From Thalassobellus sediminis (GTDB lineage Bacteria; Bacteroidota; Bacteroidia; Flavobacteriales; Flavobacteriaceae), in NCBI RefSeq assembly GCF_044386045.1, contig NZ_JBISCD010000040.1:1302001-1366000 (forward strand): a DNA stretch of 64,000 nt, given 5' to 3'. Numbering within the stretch: the first letter of the stretch is position 1; each line of letters begins with the position of its first letter. The position numbers were made by a program, and so were the translations under genes. Positions 1 through 8,349 of the stretch are shown piece by piece. The notes beneath the pieces were generated by a model, which saw only the letters and a program-made list of their open reading frames with translations, searched no databases and had not been told where the DNA came from.

Positions 1-223
1 CCGTTTTTACCCAGCCAGACCCTTCAACACAATAAATGAAAATATAAGTACCATGATCTTTTTTTCGTTTTCTAAAGTGGTTGCTTGCTTTCGGGAAATA
101 TCCAATGTCAGAAATGTGAAAATTACTTGTAATGGTGTTGTTTTTTAATCTGCTTTTCACCTCATTAGGCAGTATAATGATTCGTTGACCTAAAAAACCT
201 TCTTTTAAAGTTGATTTGTCCAT
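1..223 (-). CDS. AraC-family transcriptional regulator, N-terminal part (truncated by window edge)
   Basis: The reverse strand from an ATG at 223-221 is open to base 1 and gives 74 residues starting MDKSTLKEGFLGQ. It contains a TDIGYFP-like stretch (SDIGYFPKASNHFRKR) and YIFIYCVEGSGWV, the pattern of the AraC_binding (cupin-like) sensor domain at the N-terminus of AraC/XylS regulators in Bacteroidota. The C-terminal helix-turn-helix domain lies outside the window. The gene is divergent from the sugar porter operon that starts at 423, across a 199-bp spacer, so control of that operon is a reasonable inference. The ligand cannot be read from the sequence; arabinose or a related pentose is likely from context. 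Confidence 0.8.
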   Translation of the reverse strand, partial: MDKSTLKEGFLGQRIIILPNEVKSRLKNNTITSNFHISDIGYFPKASNHFRKRKKDHGTYIFIYCVEGSGWVKT

Positions 224-369
224 GTTTATTAAAAAATAGTCTATTTTATTAATGCTTAGTTTTCAATTATTTAGTGCTTTAGTATATTGTAATCAAAAAA
301 AAGTGTTTAAAAAGATGTAAATAACTAAAAATAGCATGTAAATATAACTTAAAAAGTTAAGGGTTAGAA

Positions 370-402
370 TTTGAATGTTTATCAAAGAATAATCTATATT
401 TT
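370..402 (+). promoter_or_regulatory. Candidate promoter of the sugar porter-GH2-DUF5107 operon
   Basis: TTTG at 370-373 is followed after 21 nt by TATATTTT at 395-402, one base off the Bacteroidota -7 consensus TAnnTTTG. It sits 20 nt before the ATG at 423. This is by-eye matching only in very AT-rich DNA. Confidence 0.3.
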
Positions 403-422
403 TATTAAAAACTAATTTGTAA

Positions 423-1826
423 ATGAAACCAACTAAATTTAATATTCCCTATTTACTGTCATTAGCGTTTGTGTCTGCCATGGGAGGATTACTATTCGGT
501 TACGACTGGGTAGTTATTGGAGGTGCAAAACCTTTTTACGAGCTTAATTTTGAGATAACGAATTCGCCTGCTTTACAAGGTTGGGCTATGAGTAGTGCAC
601 TTATTGGTTGTATTTTTGGTGCCGTTATTTCTGGAGTTATAGCCGATAAATTAGGTAGAAAAAAATCTTTAATTATTGCGTCTGTTTTATTTACCGTATC
701 AGCATTTGGAACAGGTTGGGTTGACACCTTTACGCCTTTTATTTGGTATCGATTAATTGGCGGATTGGGCATAGGTTTGGCTTCTACATTATCGCCTATG
801 TATATTGCAGAAATTGCACCAGCTAAATTTAGAGGTCGGTTTGTCGCTATTAATCAGCTAACCATTGTTGTTGGTATTTTGGCGGCTCAAATTGCAAATT
901 GGTTAATTGCAGATCCTATTGCAGATAGTGCAACTCCTATAGATATTTTAAATTCTTGGAATGGCCAAACAGGGTGGCGCATTATGTTTTGGGCAGAATT
1001 AATTCCCGCTGGACTATTTTTTATATTCATGTTTTTAGTACCTGAAAGTCCACGGTTTTTAGTTAAGGTTAATGAAGATGAAAAAGCAAGTCGTGTTTTA
1101 AATAAAATTGGAGGCGATGCATATGCTTTACAGGAATTAGCTAACATTAAAGATTCATTTAAAGAAGCTGTTAAAGAAACATTTTCTATTTCAGAATATC
1201 GCAGTAAAAAAGTATTACCCGTTTTAGTAATTGGTGTTGTGTTAGCAATATTTCAGCAATGGTGTGGTATTAATATTATCTTTAATTATGCACAAGAAAT
1301 TTTTACCTCTGCAGGTTATAGTGTTGGTGATATGTTATTCAATATCGTTATTACAGGTAGTGTTAATCTAATCTTCACGTTTGTTGCTATGCGAACGGTT
1401 GATAGTTGGGGACGGAGAAAATTAATGCTTTTTGGTTCAATTGGTCTTGCAGTTGTGTATGCTATTTTAGGCGCGGCGTATTATTTTGAATTTAAAGGCT
1501 GGCCTGTTTTAGTGTTAGTAATTACAGCTATTGCCATTTATTCTATGTCACTGGCTCCTATTACTTGGGTAGTACTTTCAGAAATATTCCCTAATAGATT
1601 AAGAGGTGTTGCTATGGCAATAGCTACTTTTTCACTTTGGGTAGCCTCCTTTATATTAACCTTTACGTTTCCTATTTTAAATGAAGCATTAGGTTCGTAT
1701 GGCACGTTTTGGGTCTATAGTTTTATATGTGTTTTAGGGTTTGTTTTTATCAAACAAAAACTTCCTGAAACCAAAGGAAAAAGTCTAGAAGAAATAGAAC
1801 AGGAGTTATCAAAAGAAGAAAAATAA
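423..1826 (+). CDS. MFS sugar porter (pentose/H+ symporter type)
   Basis: A 467-residue, 12-helix transporter of the sugar porter branch of the major facilitator superfamily, acting in the inner membrane. The family signatures appear in order: DKLGRKKS after TM2, YIAEIAPAKFRGR after TM4, VPESPRFL before the central loop, QQWCGIN (about residues 277-283) in TM7, DSWGRRKL after TM8 and PETKGKSLEEIE at the C-terminus. The usual QQxSGIN motif has WC instead of xS. It heads an operon with a GH2 hydrolase (11-bp gap) and a DUF5107 protein, in an arabinose locus. L-arabinose, xylose or a related monosaccharide released by the hydrolase is the probable substrate; the exact sugar is inferred. Confidence 0.88.
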   Translation: MKPTKFNIPYLLSLAFVSAMGGLLFGYDWVVIGGAKPFYELNFEITNSPALQGWAMSSALIGCIFGAVISGVIADKLGRKKSLIIASVLFTVSAFGTGWVDTFTPFIWYRLIGGLGIGLASTLSPMYIAEIAPAKFRGRFVAINQLTIVVGILAAQIANWLIADPIADSATPIDILNSWNGQTGWRIMFWAELIPAGLFFIFMFLVPESPRFLVKVNEDEKASRVLNKIGGDAYALQELANIKDSFKEAVKETFSISEYRSKKVLPVLVIGVVLAIFQQWCGINIIFNYAQEIFTSAGYSVGDMLFNIVITGSVNLIFTFVAMRTVDSWGRRKLMLFGSIGLAVVYAILGAAYYFEFKGWPVLVLVITAIAIYSMSLAPITWVVLSEIFPNRLRGVAMAIATFSLWVASFILTFTFPILNEALGSYGTFWVYSFICVLGFVFIKQKLPETKGKSLEEIEQELSKEEK

Positions 1827-1837
1827 ATAATCATAGT

Positions 1838-4666
1838 ATGAAATTTATAAACATAACTATAGTACTTCTCTTTTTAGTCATAGTCTCTTGTGGAAAGCAA
1901 GAACCTAGAGAGTTCGATTTATCTGGTGATTGGCAATTTAAAATCGATTCACTAAATAAAGGTATTTCTGAAAAGTGGTATATTCAAAAATTACCTGAAC
2001 AAGTTAAGTTGCCAGGCTCTATGACCGAGAATGGTAAAGGAAACGATATTTCTGTTAAAACAAAATGGACTGGGCAAATTGTGGATAGTGCATGGTATAC
2101 GGTTGAAAAGTATGCTAAATATAGAGCTGACGGAAATGTAAAGATTCCCTTTTGGCTTCAGCCTAATAAACACTATGTAGGTGTAGCATGGTATCAGAAA
2201 GAAATTGATATTCCTTCATCATGGGTAACTAAGAATATAGAATTAAAACTAGAGCGCCCGCATTGGGAAACACAAGTTTGGATTGATAATAAATATGTAG
2301 GCATGCAAAATAGTTTAGGTACGCCTCATAATTATGATTTAGGAAGTTTGCCTGAGGGTAAGCATACTATTTCAATAAGAATAGATAATGCCATTCATGA
2401 TATTAATCCTGGTATAAATGCCCATAGTATGACCGATCATACGCAAACAAATTGGAATGGCATCATGGGAGCTATTAAATTGGAGGCTAAATCTTCAATA
2501 GTATTTAAAGATGTGAAAATTTTTCCTGATGTACTTCAGAAGAAAGTAACCATAATTGGAGCGATTAAGAATAGTACAGGTGAAAATAAAAAAGTCCAAT
2601 TGCGAGTAAAAGTAAAAGGTGTTGGAGAGAATCCTCAATTATTAGAAGAGGTTATAAAGGATATTGAAACTAATACTGAAGGTACTTTTGAATTAGATTA
2701 TCCAATGGGAGATAATCCTTTGCTTTGGGATGAATTTCACCCTAATTTGTATTCGATGTCTTTGAGTTTAAAATCACCTTTAGGTGAAGATACTGGAGAA
2801 GTTACTTTTGGTATGCGAGAGTTTAAAACGAAAGGCACTCGTTTTGTTATAAACGACAAACCTGTCTTTCTTCGTGGCACACTTGAATGTGCCATATTTC
2901 CAAAAACAGGCTATCCAGCAACAGATGTTGCCTCTTGGAAAAGAATCTTAAAGATTGTTAAGGCACATGGTTTAAATCATATGCGTTTTCATTCATGGTG
3001 TCCTCCTGAAGCCGCTTTAGAAGCAGCCGATGAATTAGGAGTTTATTTGCAAATAGAAGCTTCTACTTGGCCAAATGGTAATTCGTCTATAGGTGATGGT
3101 TTTCCAGTTGATGAATGGTTGTATAAGGAAACGCAAGCTATTTTAGATGCTTATGGTAATCATCCTTCTTTTGTAATGATGACTTCTGGTAATGAGCCAC
3201 TTCGAAGAAATCACAAACCCTATTTGCGAAAATATGTAGATCATTTTAGAAAAATTGACAACCGTAGACTTTATACAGGAGCAGCTGATAGACCTTATTT
3301 AGATAATTTAGATTATTATAATAATTCGTATGCACGTATTCAGAGGTGGGGTGAAGGAGAAAACAGCATTATAAATAAGAGACCTCAAACAGATTTCGAT
3401 TTTAATTATTTTACAGATACGATACCAATGCCATATGTGAGCCATGAAATAGGACAGTGGTGTGTCTATCCAAATTTTAAGGAAATTGCAAAATACACAG
3501 GTGTTTTAAAGCCAAAGAATTTTGAGATTTTTAAAGAAACTTTGGAAGATAATCACATGGGGCAACTTTCAGATAGTTTAATGTTAGCTTCTGGTAAATT
3601 ACAAGCGCTATGTTATAAAGCAGATATTGAAGCGGCTTTACGAACTAAAGGTTTTGGAGGATTTCAGTTATTAGATTTACATGATTTCCCAGGTCAAGGC
3701 ACTGCTTTAATTGGTGTGCTAGATGCCTTTTGGGATGAAAAAGGTTATATTTCACCTGAAGAATATAGTAGATTTTGTAATGAAACAGTGCCTTTAGCAC
3801 GTTTAAAGAAACGCGTGTTTTTTAATAATGAAAATTTAGAAGCTGCTATTGAAGTCGCACATTTTGGAGAGCATCCATTAAGGAATGCTACAACCTCATG
3901 GAAACTTACAGCTGTTTCTGGAAATGTAATTAAACAAGGCGATTTTGAAAAAAGAGATATCCTTCAAGATAATGGTATTCCTTTAGGGGAGATAGATGTG
4001 AGTCTAAATGAAATCAAAACATCTCAAAAACTAACACTGACTGTAAATGTTGGTGATTTTTCAAATAGTTGGGATGTTTGGGTGTATCCTTCCATAAAAA
4101 AAGAAATAGATAAAACACAGTTTAAAGTAGTTAATGCTTTAGATGAAGCTACTATTTCTTATTTGAAAAATGGCGGAAAGGTTTTGTTGACTACCAAAAA
4201 AGGTAGTGTGAAAGCTGAAAAAGGCGGTGAAGTAGGTATTGGTTTTTCAAGTATTTTCTGGAATACGGCATGGACTCAGGGACAAAAGCCTCATACTTTA
4301 GGAGTTTTGTGTAATCCTAATCATCCTGCTTTAACTGAATTTCCAACAGAATATCATTCTAATTGGCAATGGTGGGATGCTATGAGTCATTCCAATGCAA
4401 TTATTCTAGATGAATTTTCACCAGATTTAAAACCAGTGGTGCGAGTCATTGACGATTGGTTTACTAATCGCAGATTGGCTTTGGTCTTTGAAGTGAAAAT
4501 AGGTGAAGGAAAACTATTAGTTTCAGGAGTCGACTTAATATCAGATATAGAGAATAGACCAGAAGCACAGCAATTGCTTTATAGTTTGAAAAAATATATG
4601 GTTTCTGAAGCTTTCAATCCTTCAGTCGAATTAGATATCAAATCCATTGTAAATTTATATAAATAG
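1838..4666 (+). CDS. Glycoside hydrolase family 2 lipoprotein
   Basis: A 942-residue secreted hydrolase. The N-terminus is a lipoprotein signal with Cys18 (FLVIVSC), so it is probably anchored to an outer or periplasmic membrane face. It shows the GH2 order: a jelly-roll sugar-binding domain (about 30-210), an immunoglobulin-like domain (about 215-330), then a TIM barrel. The catalytic acid/base is visible as Glu453 in TSGNEP and the nucleophile as Glu537 in YVSHEIGQW. The C-terminal 300 residues resemble the extra beta/glutaminase-like regions of long GH2 enzymes. Family members include beta-galactosidases, beta-glucuronidases and alpha-L-arabinopyranosidases, and the sequence alone does not separate these. 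The neighbours point to a pentose-containing glycoside. Confidence 0.85.
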   Translation: MKFINITIVLLFLVIVSCGKQEPREFDLSGDWQFKIDSLNKGISEKWYIQKLPEQVKLPGSMTENGKGNDISVKTKWTGQIVDSAWYTVEKYAKYRADGNVKIPFWLQPNKHYVGVAWYQKEIDIPSSWVTKNIELKLERPHWETQVWIDNKYVGMQNSLGTPHNYDLGSLPEGKHTISIRIDNAIHDINPGINAHSMTDHTQTNWNGIMGAIKLEAKSSIVFKDVKIFPDVLQKKVTIIGAIKNSTGENKKVQLRVKVKGVGENPQLLEEVIKDIETNTEGTFELDYPMGDNPLLWDEFHPNLYSMSLSLKSPLGEDTGEVTFGMREFKTKGTRFVINDKPVFLRGTLECAIFPKTGYPATDVASWKRILKIVKAHGLNHMRFHSWCPPEAALEAADELGVYLQIEASTWPNGNSSIGDGFPVDEWLYKETQAILDAYGNHPSFVMMTSGNEPLRRNHKPYLRKYVDHFRKIDNRRLYTGAADRPYLDNLDYYNNSYARIQRWGEGENSIINKRPQTDFDFNYFTDTIPMPYVSHEIGQWCVYPNFKEIAKYTGVLKPKNFEIFKETLEDNHMGQLSDSLMLASGKLQALCYKADIEAALRTKGFGGFQLLDLHDFPGQGTALIGVLDAFWDEKGYISPEEYSRFCNETVPLARLKKRVFFNNENLEAAIEVAHFGEHPLRNATTSWKLTAVSGNVIKQGDFEKRDILQDNGIPLGEIDVSLNEIKTSQKLTLTVNVGDFSNSWDVWVYPSIKKEIDKTQFKVVNALDEATISYLKNGGKVLLTTKKGSVKAEKGGEVGIGFSSIFWNTAWTQGQKPHTLGVLCNPNHPALTEFPTEYHSNWQWWDAMSHSNAIILDEFSPDLKPVVRVIDDWFTNRRLALVFEVKIGEGKLLVSGVDLISDIENRPEAQQLLYSLKKYMVSEAFNPSVELDIKSIVNLYK

Positions 4667-4674
4667 TAACGTAA

Positions 4675-7600
4675 ATGAATGCAGTTAAAGCTTGGAAAGA
4701 GATTGTTGTGATTCCAACTTACGAGGTAGGAACACCAGAGAAATATCCTGTTTTTTTAGACAAAAGAGTCTATCAAGCAAGTAGTGGTGCTGTATATCCG
4801 CATCCTGTAATAGAAAAAATAAGTGATGAAAAAGTAGATAAAGAATGGGAAGTCGTTTTCATTGAAAACGATTATATAAAAATCATGGTCATTCCAGCCT
4901 TGGGAGGAAGGATTCAAATGGCTTATGATAAAATTAGAGAACGCCATTTTGTGTATTATAATCAAGTTATTAAACCGGCTTTAGTTGGTTTAACAGGACC
5001 TTGGATTTCTGGTGGTATTGAGTTTAACTGGCCACAACATCACCGACCAAGTACTTATGATCCTACCGATTTTAAAATTGAAGAAAATAAAGATGGAAGT
5101 GTTACGGTTTGGGTTAGCGAAGTAGAGCGTATGTTCCGTACCAAAGGAATGGCTGGATTTACATTGCATCCAGATAAAGCGTATTTAGAAATTAAAGCAC
5201 AATTATATAATCGTACACCGCATCCACAAACCTTTTTATGGTGGGCAAATCCAGCCGTTGCTGTTAACGATCATTATCAATCTGTTTTTCCACCAGATGT
5301 GAATGCTGTTTTCGATCATGGAAAACGTGATGTTTCCGAATTTCCTATAGCAAAAGGTGAATATTATAAAGTCGATTATGCCCCAGGAACCGATATTTCA
5401 AGATATAAAAACATTCCTGTTCCAACGTCTTATATGGCTATTCAGTCTGATTACGATTTTGTGGGCGGTTATGAAAATGATTCCAAAGGCGGATTGCTTC
5501 ATGTGGCAGATCATCATGTGTCTCCAGGAAAAAAACAATGGACTTGGGGTAATGGCGATTTTGGTAAAGCATGGGATAGGAATTTAACAGATAGTGACGG
5601 GCCTTATATTGAATTAATGTGTGGAGTGTATACCGATAATCAGCCCGATTTTTCATGGATGCATCCTTATGAAGAAAAAACGTTTAAGCAGTATTTTATG
5701 CCCTATTATAATGTAGGAGTTGTAAAAAATGCGACTAAAGAAGCGCTTTTAAATATTGAAGCATCAGAAAAAGAAGTGACTGTAAAAGTTCATGTTACAT
5801 CTATATATCCAAAGAGTAAATTAATTTTAGAATCTTCAGAAAAAGTATTATTTGAAATAGATCAAGATTTAGATCCTAAAAATGGTTTTGAAAAAACCAT
5901 TGCTTTAAAAGGAGCTTCTTATCAAGATTTAACAGCTACAGTAAAAGATGCTAGCGGAACTACATTAGTGTCATGGTCGCCGAAATCCTTAAAAGAAGGT
6001 GATATTCCTAATTCTGCAGTTGCTGCAAAACAACCAAAAGACATAGAAAGTGTCGAACAATTATTCTTAAGAGGCCAGCACTTAGAGCAATATAGACATG
6101 CGACTTATAATGCTACAGATTATTATTTAGAAGGCTTGTCTCGCGATCCTTATGATGTACGATGTAACAACGCTATGGGTTTATGGTGTCTTAAAAAAGC
6201 GAAATTCGAAAAAGCTTTAGAATATTTTGATAAAGCTATAGAAACCTTAATAGAACGTAATCCAAACCCGTATGATGGCGAACCTTATTTTAATAGAGGT
6301 TTAGCGCTTCGATATTTGGGAAGAACAGACGAAGCTTATGCTGCATTTTATAAATCATGTTGGAATGCCGCTTGGCAAGATGCAGGTTATTTTAATATAG
6401 CTCAAATAGATTGTGTAAAAGTTAATTACACAAGAGCTTTGGAGCATATAGATAAAGCCTTAATTAAAAATTGGCACAATCATAAAGCGCGTCATTTAAA
6501 AATTATCATTTTAAAAAAGCTAGGAAGAATTGAAGAGGCCATTCAACTAGTAAAAGATTCTTTAGCTATAGATAATTTCAATTTTGGTGTATTATATGAA
6601 AAGTATCTTTTAACAAGTGATAAAGAAAATCTTAATGAATTAAAAAATCTGTTAAGAAATTACGACCATAATTATATTGAATACTCTTTAGATTATGCGC
6701 AATGTGGTCAATTTAATCAAGCCATAGATTTTATTGGTTTATTAATTGATACTAAAAAAGAATTATATCCAATGGTTTATTATTTCTTAGGATGGTATCA
6801 CGAGCAAAATTTTAATGAAGGAGAAGCTAAAAAGGCTTATGGATTAGCACAAAAAATGTCTAGCGATTATTGTTTTCCAAATCGATTAGAAGAAGTTATT
6901 GTGCTGCAATCTGCTATTCAATTTAATTCAAACGATGCAATTGCATGTTATTATTTAGGTAACTTTTGGTATGCAAATAAACAATATACAAATGCTAAGC
7001 AAGTATGGGAAACAGCTGTTAGTTTAGATAATGAAAACCCTATTACGCATAGAAATTTAGCCCTATTATACTTCAATAAAGAGAATAAAAGAGGCTTAGC
7101 AAAGCAACATTTAGAAACTGCTTTTAAATTAGATACTACAGATGCACGTTTGTTAATGGAGTTAGATCAGCTTTATAAAAAGATGAATGTTTCTGTTGAT
7201 GAGCGATTAGATATCTTAGAAAAGCATATCGATTTAACAGAATCTAGAGACGATTTATATTTAGAACGTGTTGCTTTGTATAATTTTAAAGGTAATTTTT
7301 CTAAAGCTTTAAATTTAGTTCAAAAAAGACAATTCCATCCTTGGGAAGGCGGGGAAGGCAAAGTTTCTTTTCAGCACATAACAGCTCAAGTAGAAGTAGC
7401 GAAGCAAACTATAAAAACAGGTAATTATAAAAAGGCGATTACGCATTTAGAAGCTGCTCAAGTATATCCTCATAATTTAGGAGAGGGTAAGTTACATGGT
7501 ACTCAAGAAAACGACATTAATTATTGGTTAGGTTGTGCTTATGAAAAATTAGGTGAATTAGAGAATGCCGAAGCTAGTTGGGAATTAGCTTCTGAAGGGC

Positions 7601-7968
7601 TTAGCGATCCTAGTCCGGCTATTTTCTATAACGATCAGCAACCAGACAAAATATTTTATCAAGGATTGGCTTTGCTTATGTTAGGAAAAATAGAAGAAGC
7701 CAATTATCGATTCAATAATTTAATAAATTATGGTAAAGCTCATATGAACGACCATATAAAATTAGATTATTTTGCAATCTCATTACCAGATCTTTTAATA
7801 TGGGAAGAAGATTTAAATGATCTTAATAAAGTACATTGTTATTATTTAATTGGTTTAGGGAAATTAGGGTTGAAAGACTTAGAAGGGGCAAAAGAAGCTT
7901 TTAATAAAGTTTTAGACCAAAATTTATATCATTTAGCTGCAAAAATTCATCAAAATATGGCTTTATAA
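4675..7968 (+). CDS. DUF5107 / tetratricopeptide-repeat protein
   Basis: A 1097-residue protein without a visible signal peptide, so probably cytoplasmic. The first 350 or so residues form the DUF5107 domain, which looks like a galactose-mutarotase-type beta sandwich (for example IMVIPALGGRIQMAYDK and GGIEFNWPQHHRPSTYDP). Residues from about 465 to the end are a long series of TPR helical pairs (repeated A-x-x-x-Y/F-x-x-A patterns, such as KALEYFDKAIE and GRTDEAYAAFYKS). It follows the GH2 gene by 8 bp, and such proteins commonly accompany glycoside hydrolases in Bacteroidota. A sugar-binding or epimerising role with a TPR interaction scaffold is inference; no biochemical function is claimed. 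Confidence 0.8.
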   Translation: MNAVKAWKEIVVIPTYEVGTPEKYPVFLDKRVYQASSGAVYPHPVIEKISDEKVDKEWEVVFIENDYIKIMVIPALGGRIQMAYDKIRERHFVYYNQVIKPALVGLTGPWISGGIEFNWPQHHRPSTYDPTDFKIEENKDGSVTVWVSEVERMFRTKGMAGFTLHPDKAYLEIKAQLYNRTPHPQTFLWWANPAVAVNDHYQSVFPPDVNAVFDHGKRDVSEFPIAKGEYYKVDYAPGTDISRYKNIPVPTSYMAIQSDYDFVGGYENDSKGGLLHVADHHVSPGKKQWTWGNGDFGKAWDRNLTDSDGPYIELMCGVYTDNQPDFSWMHPYEEKTFKQYFMPYYNVGVVKNATKEALLNIEASEKEVTVKVHVTSIYPKSKLILESSEKVLFEIDQDLDPKNGFEKTIALKGASYQDLTATVKDASGTTLVSWSPKSLKEGDIPNSAVAAKQPKDIESVEQLFLRGQHLEQYRHATYNATDYYLEGLSRDPYDVRCNNAMGLWCLKKAKFEKALEYFDKAIETLIERNPNPYDGEPYFNRGLALRYLGRTDEAYAAFYKSCWNAAWQDAGYFNIAQIDCVKVNYTRALEHIDKALIKNWHNHKARHLKIIILKKLGRIEEAIQLVKDSLAIDNFNFGVLYEKYLLTSDKENLNELKNLLRNYDHNYIEYSLDYAQCGQFNQAIDFIGLLIDTKKELYPMVYYFLGWYHEQNFNEGEAKKAYGLAQKMSSDYCFPNRLEEVIVLQSAIQFNSNDAIACYYLGNFWYANKQYTNAKQVWETAVSLDNENPITHRNLALLYFNKENKRGLAKQHLETAFKLDTTDARLLMELDQLYKKMNVSVDERLDILEKHIDLTESRDDLYLERVALYNFKGNFSKALNLVQKRQFHPWEGGEGKVSFQHITAQVEVAKQTIKTGNYKKAITHLEAAQVYPHNLGEGKLHGTQENDINYWLGCAYEKLGELENAEASWELASEGLSDPSPAIFYNDQQPDKIFYQGLALLMLGKIEEANYRFNNLINYGKAHMNDHIKLDYFAISLPDLLIWEEDLNDLNKVHCYYLIGLGKLGLKDLEGAKEAFNKVLDQNLYHLAAKIHQNMAL

Positions 7969-8033
7969 GATATAAAATTCTTTGTTTTTTTTCTAATCAA
8001 TGATTTTTTTCTAGTAAAAGATAAAAATATTTT

Positions 8034-8049
8034 ACGCAACCGATTGCAT
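8034..8049. promoter_or_regulatory. LacI/PurR-type palindrome, candidate operator
   Basis: ACGCAACCGATTGCAT is an imperfect palindrome with the CG centre and GCAA/TTGC arms typical of LacI-family operators; 6 of 8 positions are symmetric. No LacI-family gene is in the window, so the regulator would be elsewhere. It lies 66 nt after the DUF5107 stop and about 174 nt before the -7 box of tkt. Confidence 0.3.
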
Positions 8050-8179
8050 ATTTTGTAAAAGTGTTAATCCTTCAGAAACATTTAAAATAAAGGGCTTTGC
8101 ATATATTAGGTGATTATTCTTGGTGTTAATTTATTTAATTATTTAAGATAGAGGTTGTTGTTCGTGCGTTTTAAAACAA

Positions 8180-8216
8180 AAAATCCATAAGTGTTTTTGT
8201 AACACTTATGGATTTT
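8180..8216. promoter_or_regulatory. Perfect 16-bp inverted repeat containing the candidate AraR operator
   Basis: Arms at 8180-8195 and 8201-8216 are exact reverse complements around a 5-nt loop. The core ATAAGTGT (8187-8194) - N7 - ACACTTAT (8202-8209) has the same half-sites and spacing as the site before araB at 11813-11835. The TTTG at 8196-8199 in the centre is placed as the -33 element of the tkt promoter, so a bound repressor would block it. The A/T-rich ends would also let the hairpin work as a terminator for the upstream operon. Confidence 0.6.
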
Positions 8217-8230
8217 TTATATTATATTTG
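8196..8230 (+). promoter_or_regulatory. Candidate promoter of the tkt-tal-araR operon
   Basis: TTTG (8196-8199), 23-nt spacer, then TATATTTG (8223-8230), an exact match to TAnnTTTG. The tkt start is 120 nt downstream, leaving a long leader. Confidence 0.5.
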
Positions 8231-8349
8231 CAAATATAAGTTTCTATTGTATTTAATAATAGTTTTTGTTGTAAAAACTTTAAAATATTATGGAAATTAA
8301 ATAGAAAAACAACAATACACATCAAGCTATTAAATTAACCAAAATTGAA

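Larger units (their letters stand above)
7969..8349. other. Intergenic region between the GH2 operon and the tkt operon
   Basis: 381 bp without a plausible gene. It holds a LacI-type palindrome (8034-8049), a 16-bp perfect inverted repeat (8180-8216) and the tkt promoter, each listed separately. No clear terminator directly follows the DUF5107 gene, although T-runs occur at 7982-7991 and 8004-8011. The segment 8050-8179 shows nothing I recognise. Confidence 0.7.
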
